This document shows, piece after piece, positions 34,653 through 45,716 of a DNA stretch of 64,000 nt. The DNA is taken from positions 19,687,092-19,751,091 of the forward strand of contig OZ020308.1 of the NCBI GenBank assembly GCA_963971305.1. The letters are read 5' to 3'. Under the pieces are notes generated by a model. That model did no database searches. It saw only the letters and a program-made list of their open reading frames with translations, and was not told the DNA's origin. The number at the start of each line of letters is the position of its first letter. The stretch's first letter is position 1. The DNA is from Arcuatula senhousia. Its lineage: Eukaryota > Mollusca > Bivalvia > Mytilida > Mytilidae. The position numbers were made by a program, and so were the translations under genes.

Positions 34653-36104
34653 ACATATACTTATAGAACAAATGGGATATTGGGAGATATGGCAAATACA
34701 TGAATGTCAGCAAACCTCTTTTGAAAGCACAAAGTAAAAAAATGAAAATAATTAAAAACCAGAATCCCTCCCCCCAAATTAACATTCAGCAATATTTATT
34801 TAAATGGACAAAGACAAAGAGCTGGATATCCAAAATCCCAAATTTGTTTCTTAAACATTTTTTTTTTCAAAAATGTGAAATCCTATTCTTATTTTAAAAC
34901 TTATCAAGACTAGAAGTGGAAGCGACATTAATTCATTTGTAATTGCCCTGGTAACCTTGTCTCGTTGTGAACCTATCATACGGTTACCTTTTTATATTCA
35001 CCTTTTGGCTTAAAAGATTTCAAAAGTTAATCTCCCTGAATAGCAAGTCAGGGGTTGAAATAAGACAAAGAAATGCACAAGATGAAGCCACTAAGGGATC
35101 ATAGAATAACTAGCCTTTTGACTTGGTTAGGGATTATGTGAATTAACTAGCATACTTAAAACAGACATGGGGATCACTGAAGGCCTCAAAAGCTCTTGGG
35201 TAAATGATCCAAAATCATCCATTCTTGTGATTTCCTGAAAGCTAATCATTATTTCATTATTCATTTTAAAAGATTCATCATATGAGCTACAGAACATGGA
35301 AATATAAGAAATCTGTGAAGAATTACCAATGCCATCTTATAAACATCTCTGGATCTACCAGTTGGAAGGTTTTGAAAAAAATATATATAATTTTATTTGC
35401 CCAGCAGGACATCAGTGTCTAAGATGTACACACTTCAAATGTTTGTTGTCCGAGGGCGGCTGAAGGTCATGAAACTGAAAGACATCACAAAATGATAGAG
35501 GCTATATTCTGAAAGCAATGGGGGAAAAGATTAGACCTGTTGACGATATTTAAATCAGAAAACATACATATCTAACCATACGATAAATTCCAAATATTGA
35601 CAGCCTAAGGTCAATAGTTTTGGAAATATTGATCCCTCGGGTAAACAAACTAACGGACCAGTCTAAAACATTTCACCTTTCTCAACTTCATGTATGGGTA
35701 TAATGTATGTATAATAGGTTATGATAATTACATTGCAAGGTCTAAGGAATGCAATGTTACTTTTAATTTTCCTGATTGGGAGTAATACAGCAGAGGTTCA
35801 TACCATAACAGAACAAAACTATCGATGTATGCATGTACTAAACATATCAAAAGTGATCCTAAATCGTAGAACATTATGATTTCAAAAGTTTAAACTTCTA
35901 CGAAATTGAGTTAATGATGAATAGGTTGATGTATGCCGAGCGAAGCGAGGCAGAAAAAAATCAGGCTTTTATGAATCTTTTATCATTTGAGTTCAAAGGA
36001 TGTATATACTTTTTTTTGGAAATTTATTAATATTTATTTTTATTTCAGCTCCATAAGGAGCATTTTATTTTTTTTCTGTAAAAATTGAAATTAATATTTT
36101 TTTT
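34653..36104. other. AT-rich right part of the insertion, nothing recognised
   Basis: A 65-codon frame at 34700-34897 is Lys/Asn/Phe-rich with no motif. No tandem or inverted repeat seen. Confidence 0.35.
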
Positions 36105-36108
36105 GAAA

Positions 36109-36154
36109 AAAATCCCAGCCCCCCCCCCCCCACCAAAAGAAAATGGTTCGTGCC
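36109..36154 (-). repeat. Right terminal inverted repeat with (C)13
   Basis: Inverse of the left terminus, ending GGTTCGTGCC at 36154, followed by TTA. Confidence 0.75.
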
Positions 36155-36157
36155 TTA

Positions 36158-36905
36158 CGGAAAGGATATGAATTAAATATTTTGGTTAAATCTTTGAATT
36201 TAGTGTTTTTTGGCAGAAATATTGATAACTTGATACTTGCTTTAAAACTTCCATAGACGTTTTTACTATTGTCATTTTTAAGCATTATAGCGATCAAGCG
36301 TGTCGGTTTTGTGTGATGACACTTCACTAAATAAATCATTATTGTTTGAAGTGTTGTGTCGGATTTAAAATCGATACGTTTGATTTTTTACATCAGTCGT
36401 TTGATGATTCTCAGTTAGCTGTCAATAACGGCGAGTGTTCTATAGAAAGTTCCTTTACCGTCCTTTTGTTTGTTCTTGTATTTTGTCTTAGGTTCTCTCT
36501 AGTGGAATTGGACTTTGATCGATTTGATTTTTATTGTGTGTTTGGTTCTTGTGCTTTGTCTTGGAATATTGACAGGGGGACGGTTGGGCCCAAAAAACTA
36601 GTTTAACCCCGCCACATATAACATGAGCCTGTCCTAAGCCAGGAATCTTTGACAAAGCTTTCGCTTGTACTTGTCTTTTTGATGTTTTCTGTTCCTTGTT
36701 TAAGAAGGGGGTCTATCCGTGACTATTTCAGGGCTGGATTTGAATTATATGCATTTTATTTAGATCATGGGCCAATTGCAGAAATGCAACCAGTGCCAAA
36801 TAGCCTCGTTGAAGGCTGCTGGCGGTTGTTTGTTGTGGTTTTTCTAAATTGCCGTTTGATCGTGGGCTGGGTCGATTACACTTATTTCACATCTCATTAT
36901 CTTCT
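36158..36905 (+). mobile_element. PLE-B C-terminus and complete 3'UTR (continues 25090-26012)
   Basis: First 100 bp reads RKGYELNILVKSL and FFGRNIDNLILALKLP then stop, the conserved end of the PLE-B protein (compare 48860-48960, minus). About 640 bp of 3'UTR follows, ending near the CACATCTC terminus shared with copies at 44070, 47538 and 48213. Frames at 36346-36606 and 36649-36921 lie in this 3'UTR and are not genes. Confidence 0.65.
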
Positions 36906-36914
36906 ATTTGGTAT

Positions 36915-37142
36915 CGATTAGGCCCAAACAGGAAGTAGATGTCTGACAGGTCTAAAATTCGCTCAGGACGTATTGTTTGTTATACTAAACCATCCTACCA
37001 AATTTCAAGTCATTCCCATTAACGGTTTTTGAGAAAAGCTTGACGGAAATTCGTACGAACGTTCGTACGAACGTTCGTACGTACGGACGGACAGGAATAA
37101 AACTTAAAGCCGGCCAACATGTCGTCGCAGGGCATAAAAACG
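36915..37142 (+). mobile_element. F5 unit with palindromic tract and tail
   Basis: One core unit homologous to 24940-25080. It is followed by an ACGTTCGTACGA palindromic run (37050-37080), GGACGGACAGG, then a tail with GCCGGCC and GGGCATAAAAA. Same plan as F1-F4 but with a worn hairpin. Confidence 0.55.
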
Positions 37143-37144
37143 TA

Positions 37145-37535
37145 ATTACAAAATTACCGAACTTGGAGAATTAATCTCAAATGTCCATAAGACGGGACAA
37201 AACAAGGAATTCATACATTAATAATTGAAGATTGCAATAATCCTGACTTTGTACAGGCTTTTAAAAAGAAATGGTGGATTAAACCAGGCCAAACCTTCCC
37301 CTTCCACTGCGATCTTTGGGTCCGGTAGTTACAGAAAACACAACAGGTTTGTTATGATATATTAGGGATGTAAATGTGATCATCTCAGTACATCAAAAAC
37401 CAAACATTAATCAAAGCATGAACTGAAACAATTTCGTATAAAATAATATTGAATTGTTCTACCAGTGGCTGATAACGAAGAAAGATTTTTTTAGATCGTA
37501 TGAGACGTGTTTTCTTATAAACTTGGTCTAATATT
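37145..37535 (-). mobile_element. PLE-C 3' fragment
   Basis: Same blocks as 9372-9760: ATTACCGAACTTGGAG at the 3' side, a worn CCTTCCACTGCGATCTT block, and a residue of C-terminal coding near 37430-37530. Confidence 0.55.
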
Positions 37536-38329
37536 CGTTTATTCCTAAAATATAAAAAAAGAGCATGATGCAGATCATTTGAAATGTGAACATTTTGAAT
37601 CATGTGTTCTCAACTACATTGTATTTGTTAAGAAAATTTAATAGTTAATAATATTTCCTTGAATTTTTTTTTAGACAAGGGCATGTTGATGCATCGTTCC
37701 TGAGTAAAAATAAAGTATATGATAGGTTATAAAAAAAGCGAATTTCACAACAATGAGGTTAAATATATATAATTATTTTCAGGACTCTTATCCCAGCAAT
37801 GATTATTTTTTTAAAAAATCTGTTAAAAATCAGAGATTTCACTAGTTTTTTTTTCTTTGAATTGTACATGGTCGATATTCTGGTTGCTGCATTTACTTTC
37901 CCTGTTTATATGTGTTGGGCTTGAGTTTGTTTTAATGCTAGATATTTTGATTCATATAATGTTAATTAGATATTACTCCTTGAAATATGGCATGAACAGT
38001 ATGTCCAAATTAATTATTTTACCGCATGTTTTCTTTTGTTTTCCGGATATGACATCATACTTATACTAACTTGTAAATTTTTACGTTGTATTCTACTAAA
38101 GTTGCAGGAACGTTGAACGAAAATCGTTTTATTGTCAGTTTCTTCAGAATATCTTCACCGAAAACTCCTCTAATCAATTCACTTACTGCAAAAGAAAATA
38201 AAACACGTAAAAGGGAGATCGTAATTCAATTAACAAGAAATTACCAATATAGGGTTTTATCTTCTTGGTTGAATTGCCACCTGTAATAATTTTATTGAAA
38301 AATATATAAACCAAAAATAAATGATTCTG
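37536..38329. other. AT-rich sequence, nothing recognised
   Basis: Two frames of 66-70 codons (37857-38069, 38086-38286) without recognisable motifs. Confidence 0.35.
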
Positions 38330-38822
38330 ATTTAGTGAGTGAGTGAGTGAGTTGGTGTTTTACGCCCGTGCAACGCTATATAGGTTATTTGCAGGCGATG
38401 AACATGAAAAGGATGATATAATGAACATGAAATGTTGATGATAAATGAAATATGGGGATGGGGTGGGAAACAAAGGACCGGTAAATTTTGAAGAACCACA
38501 GGAAAAGGGGAGAGGTGGGTAGGGGCGGAAAATTTAGCCTATGTGGTGCACTACTTGGCGGTCCACAAAGGGGTCTTTTACGTGCATGAAGCGTGGCACT
38601 CTCCACAAACGTTGGCCCACTATGGTCGGCGGTCAGGATTTCCGTATTATAGACCTGACAACCCCCGAGGACGAGGGCTACCCTCTTCAGCCACCTAGGG
38701 TACACACTTGGTTGCTCTGTGGGCTGAGCACTGACCCGACGTCAGAATCCCAAGACCATTAGTCGCCTCTTACGACAAGCTAGGCTCTGCTGCGGGCCTA
38801 TTCGCCACCCGGGCCCCGCACG
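38330..38822 (+). mobile_element. GAGT-headed molluscan dispersed repeat
   Basis: Starts with (GAGT)n then TTTTACGCCCGTGCAACGC. It has CTTTTACGTGCATGAAG in the middle and ends CGCCTCTTACGACAAGC and CACCCGGGCCCCGCACGG. This head and tail are those of a repeat I know to be common across molluscan genomes. It is markedly GC-richer than its surroundings. A diverged relative is at 28960-29200. No autonomous coding. Confidence 0.6.
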
Positions 38823-39182
38823 GATTCTGATTGAACGAAAGCACAGAAGGCTCATTCTAGATACAAGAATCGAAATTCGAAATATAACATTCAGGATTCG
38901 TAATTCGAGATTCGAAGATCAAAATTAAATATAGTCATGGTCAATCATCTTGCTAGTTTCATAATCATGAACCAATAGATATTTTTATAAAAACGTAAAT
39001 CTCAATTCGTAATTCCTATAACGAGATTCTAGATTCGAAGTTCGAAGTTCGAAATCCATTGATGACTAGCCCATTTGAGTAGTTGCGAAAATGAGCAAAA
39101 TTCACGAACTTAATGAAGCGTGGCGACAAGTCGCAACATTTATAATAAATATTCTTATTGATAACTGGTTATGTCATGGGCA
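38823..39182. other. ATTCGA-rich low-complexity sequence
   Basis: Many AATTCGAA/GATTCGAA hexamer variants between 38870 and 39060; otherwise nothing. Confidence 0.45.
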
Positions 39183-39985
39183 AACTGTTTTGCTATTTTT
39201 GTTTCTATTATTATTACAAAGTTTTGCTATAGCGCATATAATAATATACAAATCACTCTAAGCGCTTTACAACATGCATTAAACAATGAGTATCATACAA
39301 CAAAGCATCAATAGACAAGAATATGTACATGTACACGGTTACGTAGTCATGGATGATCAAATAAATTTTAAAAATTTACATTGTGTAAGGTATGGACTAA
39401 AATTGATTAAAAATCAGACTTTACTTGAAGCGATTAAAAATAATAATAATAATAAAAAAATAAATATTTAATAAATTGAATAAATAGGTATCATTTCTAA
39501 AATAAAATAAACACAAGCAGAAAATACTACAAGGGATTCAAAATCAATTTAAAAAACATACGATAATGAAATGGGATACCGTATTATAAAATTAATTTTC
39601 ATGACAATAACAGAGTTATTAAAAAATATTTAAAACAATTATAATAGTGAACAAAATAAATTAGAAATGCATCGATCTATCACAACAAACATCTAAATAA
39701 AAAAACATAAAAATTCACACTAAACTGTCGAGGAGAAAACTGATAAAAGTATAAGAATCTAAGAATATGCAAGTTTAAAAAGGTGAGTCTTTAAAGTTTT
39801 CTTAAAACAGGATAGCGACTGTTCGTATCTCATTGGACCAGGTAGGTTGTTCCATAATGTAGCGGCTGCATTGTCAAAACGTCTCTCGCCATACGTCTTG
39901 GTACGAACCCGAGGTACAGTAAGTTGTGGAGCACTATTCTCGACTCTCAAATTTCGAATCTCAAATCTTATATTAGCCTTCTGGC
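39183..39985 (-). mobile_element. 5'-truncated LINE, 3' end
   Basis: C-terminal coding (39759 to about 39980) plus ~570 bp of 3'UTR. The 3'UTR contains GTAAAGCGCTTAGAGTG (minus) and ends in ATT-type repeats near 39190, as in CR1/L2/jockey-like elements of aquatic invertebrates. Confidence 0.6.
39759..39980 (-). pseudogene. LINE ORF2 C-terminal fragment
   Basis: Reads VPRVRTKTYGERRF, then AAATLWNNLPGPMR, SCFKKTLKTHLFKLAYS and a stop. This is the very conserved tail after the reverse transcriptase domain of CR1/jockey-like LINEs (usual form: TYGxRxF..AAPxLWNxLP..KKxLKTHLF). Reverse transcriptase and endonuclease are missing through 5' truncation. Confidence 0.7.
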
Positions 39986-41464
39986 CTTTCGTATGATTGA
40001 CCTAAAGCACTTTTATAAAATGTAAAATTAAATTTTTTTAACGCGTTGAAAAAAAAGTAAAAACACAGCATGCACTTTATTTTTTTTCTCAAGCTGGGTT
40101 TTGATTTACGACAATGCTTGCAATTTAGAGGTTATACATTTGTACTCACGACAGTCTAATGTCAAAGTGTAAGTTAATTTAATAAAGACATTTCAAAATA
40201 ATAAAAAAAATGGATATTGATACAAACATTAGGAGTGCAGACAATATCGTGCTGTTCGTATTGTCAACATGAGAATCAAATCGAAAAATGATATTTTTTT
40301 TTGTAACAAGCAGGTTCGAAACATTGATGTGTCAATAACAGGAGACAGCTACCGTTATCTCATTCGATTGGACTCATTGTGTAGGCACATCTCCTTAAAC
40401 TGAAGGATAAGCTGTACGTCAATGGTATGAAATGATAATGCCTTAATGTAAAAATAATTAGTTTATTAAAGATATGATGCCAATATACATTTAAAGAAGT
40501 CGGTCTTTGCTTCCAAAAACCATAGAAATCAGCAAACTGGTTAAATATCACATCTTTGTATTGCAGTAAAGTAGATGCCTCAACTGGCCTAATTGATTTT
40601 CCATTGCCGATAACACTAACATTATTGCTTGTAGATTTATTTCTATAAATATTTTGTACATGTGTAATAGCTTATTTTAAAGCTCAGAAACTTTTCTCTT
40701 TACAGTTTCAATATCGGGTGGGGTTGTGTGATTAGATTTTCCGTAATTTAGCAAACCCCGAAAAACTAGGAGATGTTGGTGATCTGGCCAGGAAATAATC
40801 CCCAAATCAGCATCTTGGAATAAAGTCAAAATTTAGGTTTCTCTTTTCACTTGTGCATAATCCATTTAAAGTTTTAGCTTCCACAGTAATTCAGCATTCC
40901 AAAACAATTAGTCTTTTGTCATTTGGTCTAATATTGAGTGTGTAAAAGTATCAAATATGCGGGAGAAATAACATGATTTTATGGACTATTTTTCTCTCTC
41001 TCTCTCATTGGGGTTCCAATTGGGGATTTGTCAAGATACTTAATTACAACAAATGATAAATATCCTATAGAAATTTCGAAATTTTCGAGCGAAATCATTC
41101 ACAAATGCTGAAAGTGTCAATGTTTTATATTAAACAATGATTAAACAAGAAACAGGCGTTCATAACGAAAGTGTGATATGATTATTTAGATATACTTTCA
41201 AACATTCATATGGCTTTTTTAATTTCATATCATCATTACTCTAAGTGTGACGGCGTGAACAGAAAAGGAAAAAGAGAGACGTTCATTCAAAGAATACATT
41301 CAATATCCCTTTTCAAGAATGAATAAATTATTAAGGACTCCGATGAGCATTGCAAGAAAAACATCACACTTGAAATGTTATTTATAATCCATTCTGACTA
41401 AATATGTTGATATATATTGTATTGTTGGCTTTGTATACTGCAGTCTGTTTGTGGCCAAATGGAC
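39986..41464. other. AT-rich sequence, nothing recognised
   Basis: One (TC)n run near 41012-41026. No motif-bearing frames; no repeat partners seen. Confidence 0.35.
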
Positions 41465-41812
41465 TTTATATGAACACACAGGTGTATAAAAGAAGCAAGG
41501 GTGTACCAAAGGGGTAATCAACATCATAAAATGGTAAAGACAAAGACAAAACCTGTAGATACAAAATCATTATAACGAAACAAACCACACAACACAAAAC
41601 ATACGCACACAACCACAGTACAACAAAACCGCATTTAGCAACGTAAACTCAAGTCGAAACGAGAGTGAACTCATGTGCTCCGGAAGAGTAAGCAGTTCCT
41701 GCTTGCTATAACACACCCGTCACGATGCCAAAGATCGATTTAATATTGGTCAAATCCGGAAAGGATGACATTACCAAATTATATGTCAAACCAACATCTG
41801 TGCTAATCTAAA
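41465..41812 (-). mobile_element. PLE-A 3'UTR copy
   Basis: Minus strand, from the last coding residues (STDVGLT at about 41795) through AGCAAGCAGGAACTGCTTAC and GAGCACATGAGTTCACTCTC to the TTGCTTCTTTTATA 3' end. Collinear with 53375-53695. Confidence 0.7.
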
Positions 41813-42122
41813 TAATATGTATGTTTGCAGAAAACCCTTTATAGCGAGCACAGGTCGTAGAGGGCACGAAGTGCCCGCGACAGCGGAGAGCTCTACAGCA
41901 AGTTCCCGCGAAAAAATTGCCTAATGCTGATATTGATTTTTTTTTCGTCCGGATATGCTTCTCACAATTAACGTGCACAATTTATACAGATTCGATGTGA
42001 ATTTGAAAATAACTACCAATTTTGCTACTCGCCTTTCATAAATATTTTCTATGAAAATTTAGAATAAGGAGAAAAATATGCTGATGACGATGAGTTACTT
42101 CATTTTTTAAGTAAAACAAATT
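41813..42122. other. Downstream flank of the candidate gene
   Basis: No repeat recognised. It may include further exons or 3'UTR of the gene at 42313-42797 if AAAAAGGTAAAA at about 42140 is used as a donor. Confidence 0.3.
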
Positions 42123-42338
42123 TTATTCATTTTTTTTTACCTTTTTCTTTTTTACGCTCATTCGCCCCAAATACCTCGTCCCAAACTGAACGTTCTGGAA
42201 AATTAGCTGATTAAAGTAAAAATTACTTTTATCAAAACAGTTACCAATTGCATCAAAAGTGTCCACGTCTTTTCGGGAATGGAGTCCTCTAGATTCTAAT
42301 CGATTGTATTTCTCAATTGAGGCGTGGAACTCCGACAT
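42123..42338 (-). CDS. Possible 3' continuation of the secreted-protein gene
   Basis: Open for 71 codons (MSEFHASIEKYNRLESRGL and on). An overlapping frame near 42130-42190 (ERSVWDEVFGANERKK) looks more protein-like in its last part. The two would join by another one-base shift or a 38-bp intron with GT..AG ends, which is unusually short. An AATAAA lies immediately after the final stop (about 42124-42130). It is either a real exon with sequencing errors, a decaying gene, or chance. Confidence 0.3.
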   Translation of the reverse strand: MSEFHASIEKYNRLESRGLHSRKDVDTFDAIGNCFDKSNFYFNQLIFQNVQFGTRYLGRMSVKKKKVKKNE

Positions 42339-42797
42339 ATGGGGCTAAAAAGAATATCCATCTGTGATGATTCATGGTATTAGGGGGAGCTTTCTTCAAC
42401 TCAAAAGGTACGTAAAAATTAAGCTGTTCATTGACATCTTCATGATCTTATATTTTTGCTGTGCTCGCATTAAGGCAATGCCAACCTCATATTATTGGTG
42501 TACCAAACCTTGTATTTGATGATGGAATTATTAGGAACAACTATAATACACGAGATGGACTATTATTTTGACAATTAAACCATTAATATCACGTGATACT
42601 GCAGCATTCCGTCTATTTCTTTCATCAACCGATTTTATTTAGGACTTACCTTTATTTCTATCTACGAAATATCGAAATAAATCTCTCACATGTTCTTCCT
42701 CACAGGTGCCGGGTCCATGGCCGGTCTCCTTACAGGGTGCACATTTACAAATATTGATATAGGCTATAACAATCAACAAAAGAAAACAGACTCTCAT
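42313..42797 (-). CDS. Candidate host gene: small secreted protein, two exons as read
   Basis: Exon 1 (42650-42797) encodes 49 residues: signal peptide MRVCFLLLIVIAYINICKC, then a short Cys-containing segment (APCKETGHGPGTC) and an acidic/aromatic stretch (EEEHVRDLFRYFVD). It ends at a canonical phase-1 donor, G|GTAAGT. After a 203-bp intron, an acceptor at 42447-42448 opens a matching phase: HEDVNEQLNFYVPFELKK to HHRWIFFLAP, with TGA at 42313. As read, about 93 residues. The acceptor has a poor pyrimidine tract. Near the CCCC at 42338-42341 a one-base change would carry the frame into a longer protein-like stretch (to about 42125), so a homopolymer error or real truncation is possible. Family not recognised; probably extracellular. 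No Kozak or TATA strength beyond a weak TATA-like GATATAAC about 57 bp upstream. Confidence 0.45.
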
Positions 42798-43084
42798 CTT
42801 TCTTGTGTTGAGTGTGAATAAGAATATGGAAACAAACGAAATACGATTGTTGTTATATCTTAATATACATAATTAATACCAACAGCTGTTAAACATTATA
42901 TTAAGAACGAATTTCCGTTTCAAGTTTTATTTTGCCATTTCTTCCTTCTTAAAAGACTTATAATGGATGCAAGGAGTTAACATTTCTTATAAATAACAAG
43001 TAGGAGTTTGATGCTAATAGAATTATGATTAGGGGCCCAAACCAAAACGTTAAATAAGATGTAAATCAGTTTTCAATTTTCCGG
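42798..43084. other. Upstream flank of the candidate gene
   Basis: AT-rich, non-coding, with a TATA-like GATATAAC (minus) near 42850. No repeat recognised. Confidence 0.3.
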
Positions 43085-43150
43085 TATGTTTTCCTTGTTT
43101 TGTCTAGTCTTATGGACATTTGAGATTGATTCTTCAAGTTCGGTATTTTT
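43085..43150 (+). mobile_element. PLE-C 3' terminal stub
   Basis: About 65 bp: TTATGGACATTTGAGATTGA then TCAAGTTCGGTA, the extreme 3' end of PLE-C in plus orientation (inverse at 37150-37200). Confidence 0.5.
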
Positions 43151-43189
43151 TTTTACCTTTTTTCAATTACCAACGCTGCTGTATGAACA

Positions 43190-44925
43190 TCTAGGACAAA
43201 AGTCTTGAGTTTTGTCCTATGCAGAGACAACACAGGTGAAAACTAACTTAAACAAGACGACAAAACAGACAACATTTAAACCATGGAAGCACAAACCTAT
43301 TGAATATCAATTAACAACGCAAACTCTAGTCTTAACAACCGAAGCAAACTTAAGTCGTTACAAGAGTAAACTCAGCTGCTTCGAAGAATAAGCACTTCTT
43401 GCTTGCTATAGTAGATCCGTCGTGTTGCTTACAATCAATTTAGTGTGTCCAATTCGGTAAAGGAAGACAAAACAAAACTGTATGACAAACAAACATCTGC
43501 ACACATCTGAGAGATAACCATTTCTTTTTTGTCTATAAGTGCATGATGCCTTTGTAAAATTTCTGATGTGAAGACAACAAACAAGGAGCAAAAATAACCC
43601 TTGATAAGCAGTTTTAGTGTCAGACGTGACGCTGTGCTAATGAAATCGATGTACGTCCCTCTGGTATAATGATTCAAATGTTATACGAAAACTCCATAAA
43701 CTGGAGTGGATTGAACGTTGTTACACAAACATAAAATGCTGATGATCTGAAAGTATAAGTCATCTGTTGAAAGTTTTCCTTGAGAGTCTATTTAAAGATG
43801 TATTTTTAAATATGAAAAGACTTCATAGAATCAAATGTGTCCTTCATTTTGAGTTCCTGTATATTATATGGAGAAAGTCACTATATCAGGAATTATTCAG
43901 TGCAAAAAAGTGATCAATATAGCGGAAAGTGAGATTAGAAGATAGAGCTTGCTGAGATATTTTCGTATGAAATTGATTGTTAGAAGTCTGTTATATGCAT
44001 GAAGAGACAAATCCCATTTGTTGCTGAAAAACACGCCCAACAAACTGAAACATACATAGACGATAAAGAGATGTGGAATAAGTGTACGCGACACAACCAA
44101 CATTAAAGAAACGGCAATTTAAAAAATCACAATGGAAAATAGCCAGCAGTCTTTAACATGACCAGAGGTCACTGCTCGCTGTCTTGCATTGGCCCAAGAC
44201 TAAAAATACAATACATAAGATTCAAACAAATCAATCCCTAGAATATCAAAGAAAGATGCATTTTGTCAATGTCGGGCATGTCGATTTTTTGGTCGTCTGT
44301 AAATGTACTTTTTCTTACATGTAGACATTTGACGACAAAGTCTGAGTATAATGGACTACCAGATGTGTCTATCTGCGTTTTTTATTCTTTGAAAAAAAAA
44401 ATCTGCGTTTAATCATTCGTTTCAATCATGATTTAAGATGTGTACGTAAAAAAAAGAAGTGTAAAGTGTGATGAAGTCAACTAATGCTGTTCTTAATAAG
44501 GGTAATAACAAAACTACCGAACTTGAATGATCAATCTCATAGTCTAGAGAAAATGAAACTGATTTCGAGGTAAGAATCCCCTTTTTGTTCTTTCGAAATT
44601 TTACATATCCACATTTGATTGACACCATTACTAGAATAACAACAATCATTATATTTCTGAAGGCCGGATTGTGTTGCCGTAATTATTAGAATCAACAGAA
44701 CTAAAGAGATTAAGAAGTATATTTAGATGACCCTGCCATGAAGTGCTGTTTATATGGATTTTATGTAATCTATAAATCATAAAAAACAGGGATGGAATGC
44801 CATTTTTATTGGCATCAAAATAAATGACAGATTTGTGATTGTCAAAAAATTTCATCTTCGATGGCGTTGTAACTGTGTAGGTGGTGTTTTTGCTGGTACA
44901 ACCTACCTCAAATCCAGCTGTCTTT
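43190..44925 (-). pseudogene. Long decayed PLE-A copy, twice interrupted
   Basis: 3'UTR at 43190-43440. Decayed reverse transcriptase follows on the minus strand: C-terminus at 43435-43677 (RGTYIDFISTASRLT), palm at 43680-44064. It continues after an interruption at 44253-44495 (around the FTDDQKI region) and again at 44556-44925. That last part reads FEVGCTSKNTTYTVTT and a worn form of SLYWIPKLHK (SLFFMIYRLHK). Interrupters are a PLE-B tail (44070-44247) and a 60-bp PLE-C tail (44496-44555). Many stops; no activity expected. Confidence 0.65.
44065..44252 (-). mobile_element. PLE-B 3' tail inserted in PLE-A, AAAGA duplication
   Basis: 178 bp of PLE-B 3' end (44070-44247) between AAAGA at 44065-44069 and AAAGA at 44248-44252. 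It begins exactly at the GATGTGGAATAAGTG terminus common to other PLE-B copies and is cut at the 5' side. Extreme 5' truncation with a 5-bp duplication. Confidence 0.65.
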
Positions 44926-44994
44926 TAGTCAATATAGTGCTTTTTGCATACTAAAATAATGTTATTTGGTGCAGGTATAAAGAATTATAGGTAA

Positions 44995-45360
44995 TACATG
45001 TAACAAAATTACCAAACTTGGAGGTCCAATCTCAATGTCCAAAGAAGAAACAAAACAAGGAAGACATATTAAAAAAATTTGGAGAATGCAATGGATCTGA
45101 CATGGAACAGGTATTTTTAAAGAAATAGTGGGTTTAACCAGGCTCTATGGTGCTCCTTTTTCCTTTGCGATCTAAGGGTTCGGAAGTTACACAAAACAAA
45201 AAACGGTTGTAATGACATAAAATAACATTGAGGTGATAATCTCAGTACAACTCTCAGCCATGCACTAATAAAAACAAAAACAATAACTATTACGTTTTCA
45301 CATCGTTGAACTTTTCCATCAGTGGTTGATAACGGAGATAAAACTTGCAATGCGTTGATC
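44995..45360 (-). mobile_element. PLE-C 3' fragment
   Basis: Same blocks as 37145-37535 in the same orientation: ATTACCAAACTTGGAGG, a worn CCTTTGCGATCTAAGGGT block, and TTCCATCAGTGGTTGATAACG at its inner end. Confidence 0.55.
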
Positions 45361-45379
45361 GTCTTAAGATTCCTATTGT

Positions 45380-45620
45380 GTCTTCACAGCCGTCTTGTAT
45401 GTTTTTTGTCACTACCAAACCCTAAGATTGCAATGGAAGAGGAAGTTTTGGCGCACTATAAAACCTGGCTTAACTTATTTTTTTATTTTAAATGCTAGTT
45501 CCAAGTCAGGATCATTGCGATCTTTAACTGTTCCGGTGTGTCTTTCGTGTTTTGTTTTCTTTTCGTCATTGATATTGATCCTACATGTTCGATTATTTTG
45601 TTTTACCTGTATCTACCAAT
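45380..45620 (+). mobile_element. PLE-C 3' fragment, opposite orientation
   Basis: Reads the inverse of the neighbouring fragment: TGCAATGGAAGAGGAAG, ACTATAAAACCTGGCTTAAC, then a worn TTTCAAATG block. The 75-codon frame 45395-45622 is read through it. Confidence 0.5.
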
Positions 45621-45716
45621 GACTGACAATGTCAATTACAAATTACATCAGTTCCTGTAAATCAAAGTATGTATTACAATTGACTGTCATGATCTGATAC
45701 AAATAAAAAAACTGAC

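Larger units (their letters stand above)
26013..36154. mobile_element. 10.1-kb insertion with inverted G-run termini
   Basis: Splits one PLE-B gene: KNWLQNLF on the left, RKGYELNILVKSL on the right, contiguous in the copy at 48857-49168. Termini are inverted: GGCACGAACCATTTTC, four variable bases, GGTG, a G run (18 left, 13 right) and CTGGGATTTT. TTA flanks both sides. Terminus and duplication suggest a PIF/Harbinger-type transposon, or a unit bounded by its ends. No Harbinger transposase or Myb-like frame was found inside; the interior is nested repeats. A MITE with similar termini lies at 31712-31922. Confidence 0.65.

Noticed and set aside
36346..36921. Two ORFs of 86 and 90 codons as a small-protein pair
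   Set aside because: They are the PLE-B 3'UTR; the same non-coding sequence recurs, frame-broken, at 8945-10215 and 48213-48840.
38860..39980. Inverted-repeat element joined by ATTCGAAATT blocks at 38870 and 39955
   Set aside because: The right block is LINE coding sequence and the left is low-complexity ATTCGA DNA; the match is too short and biased.
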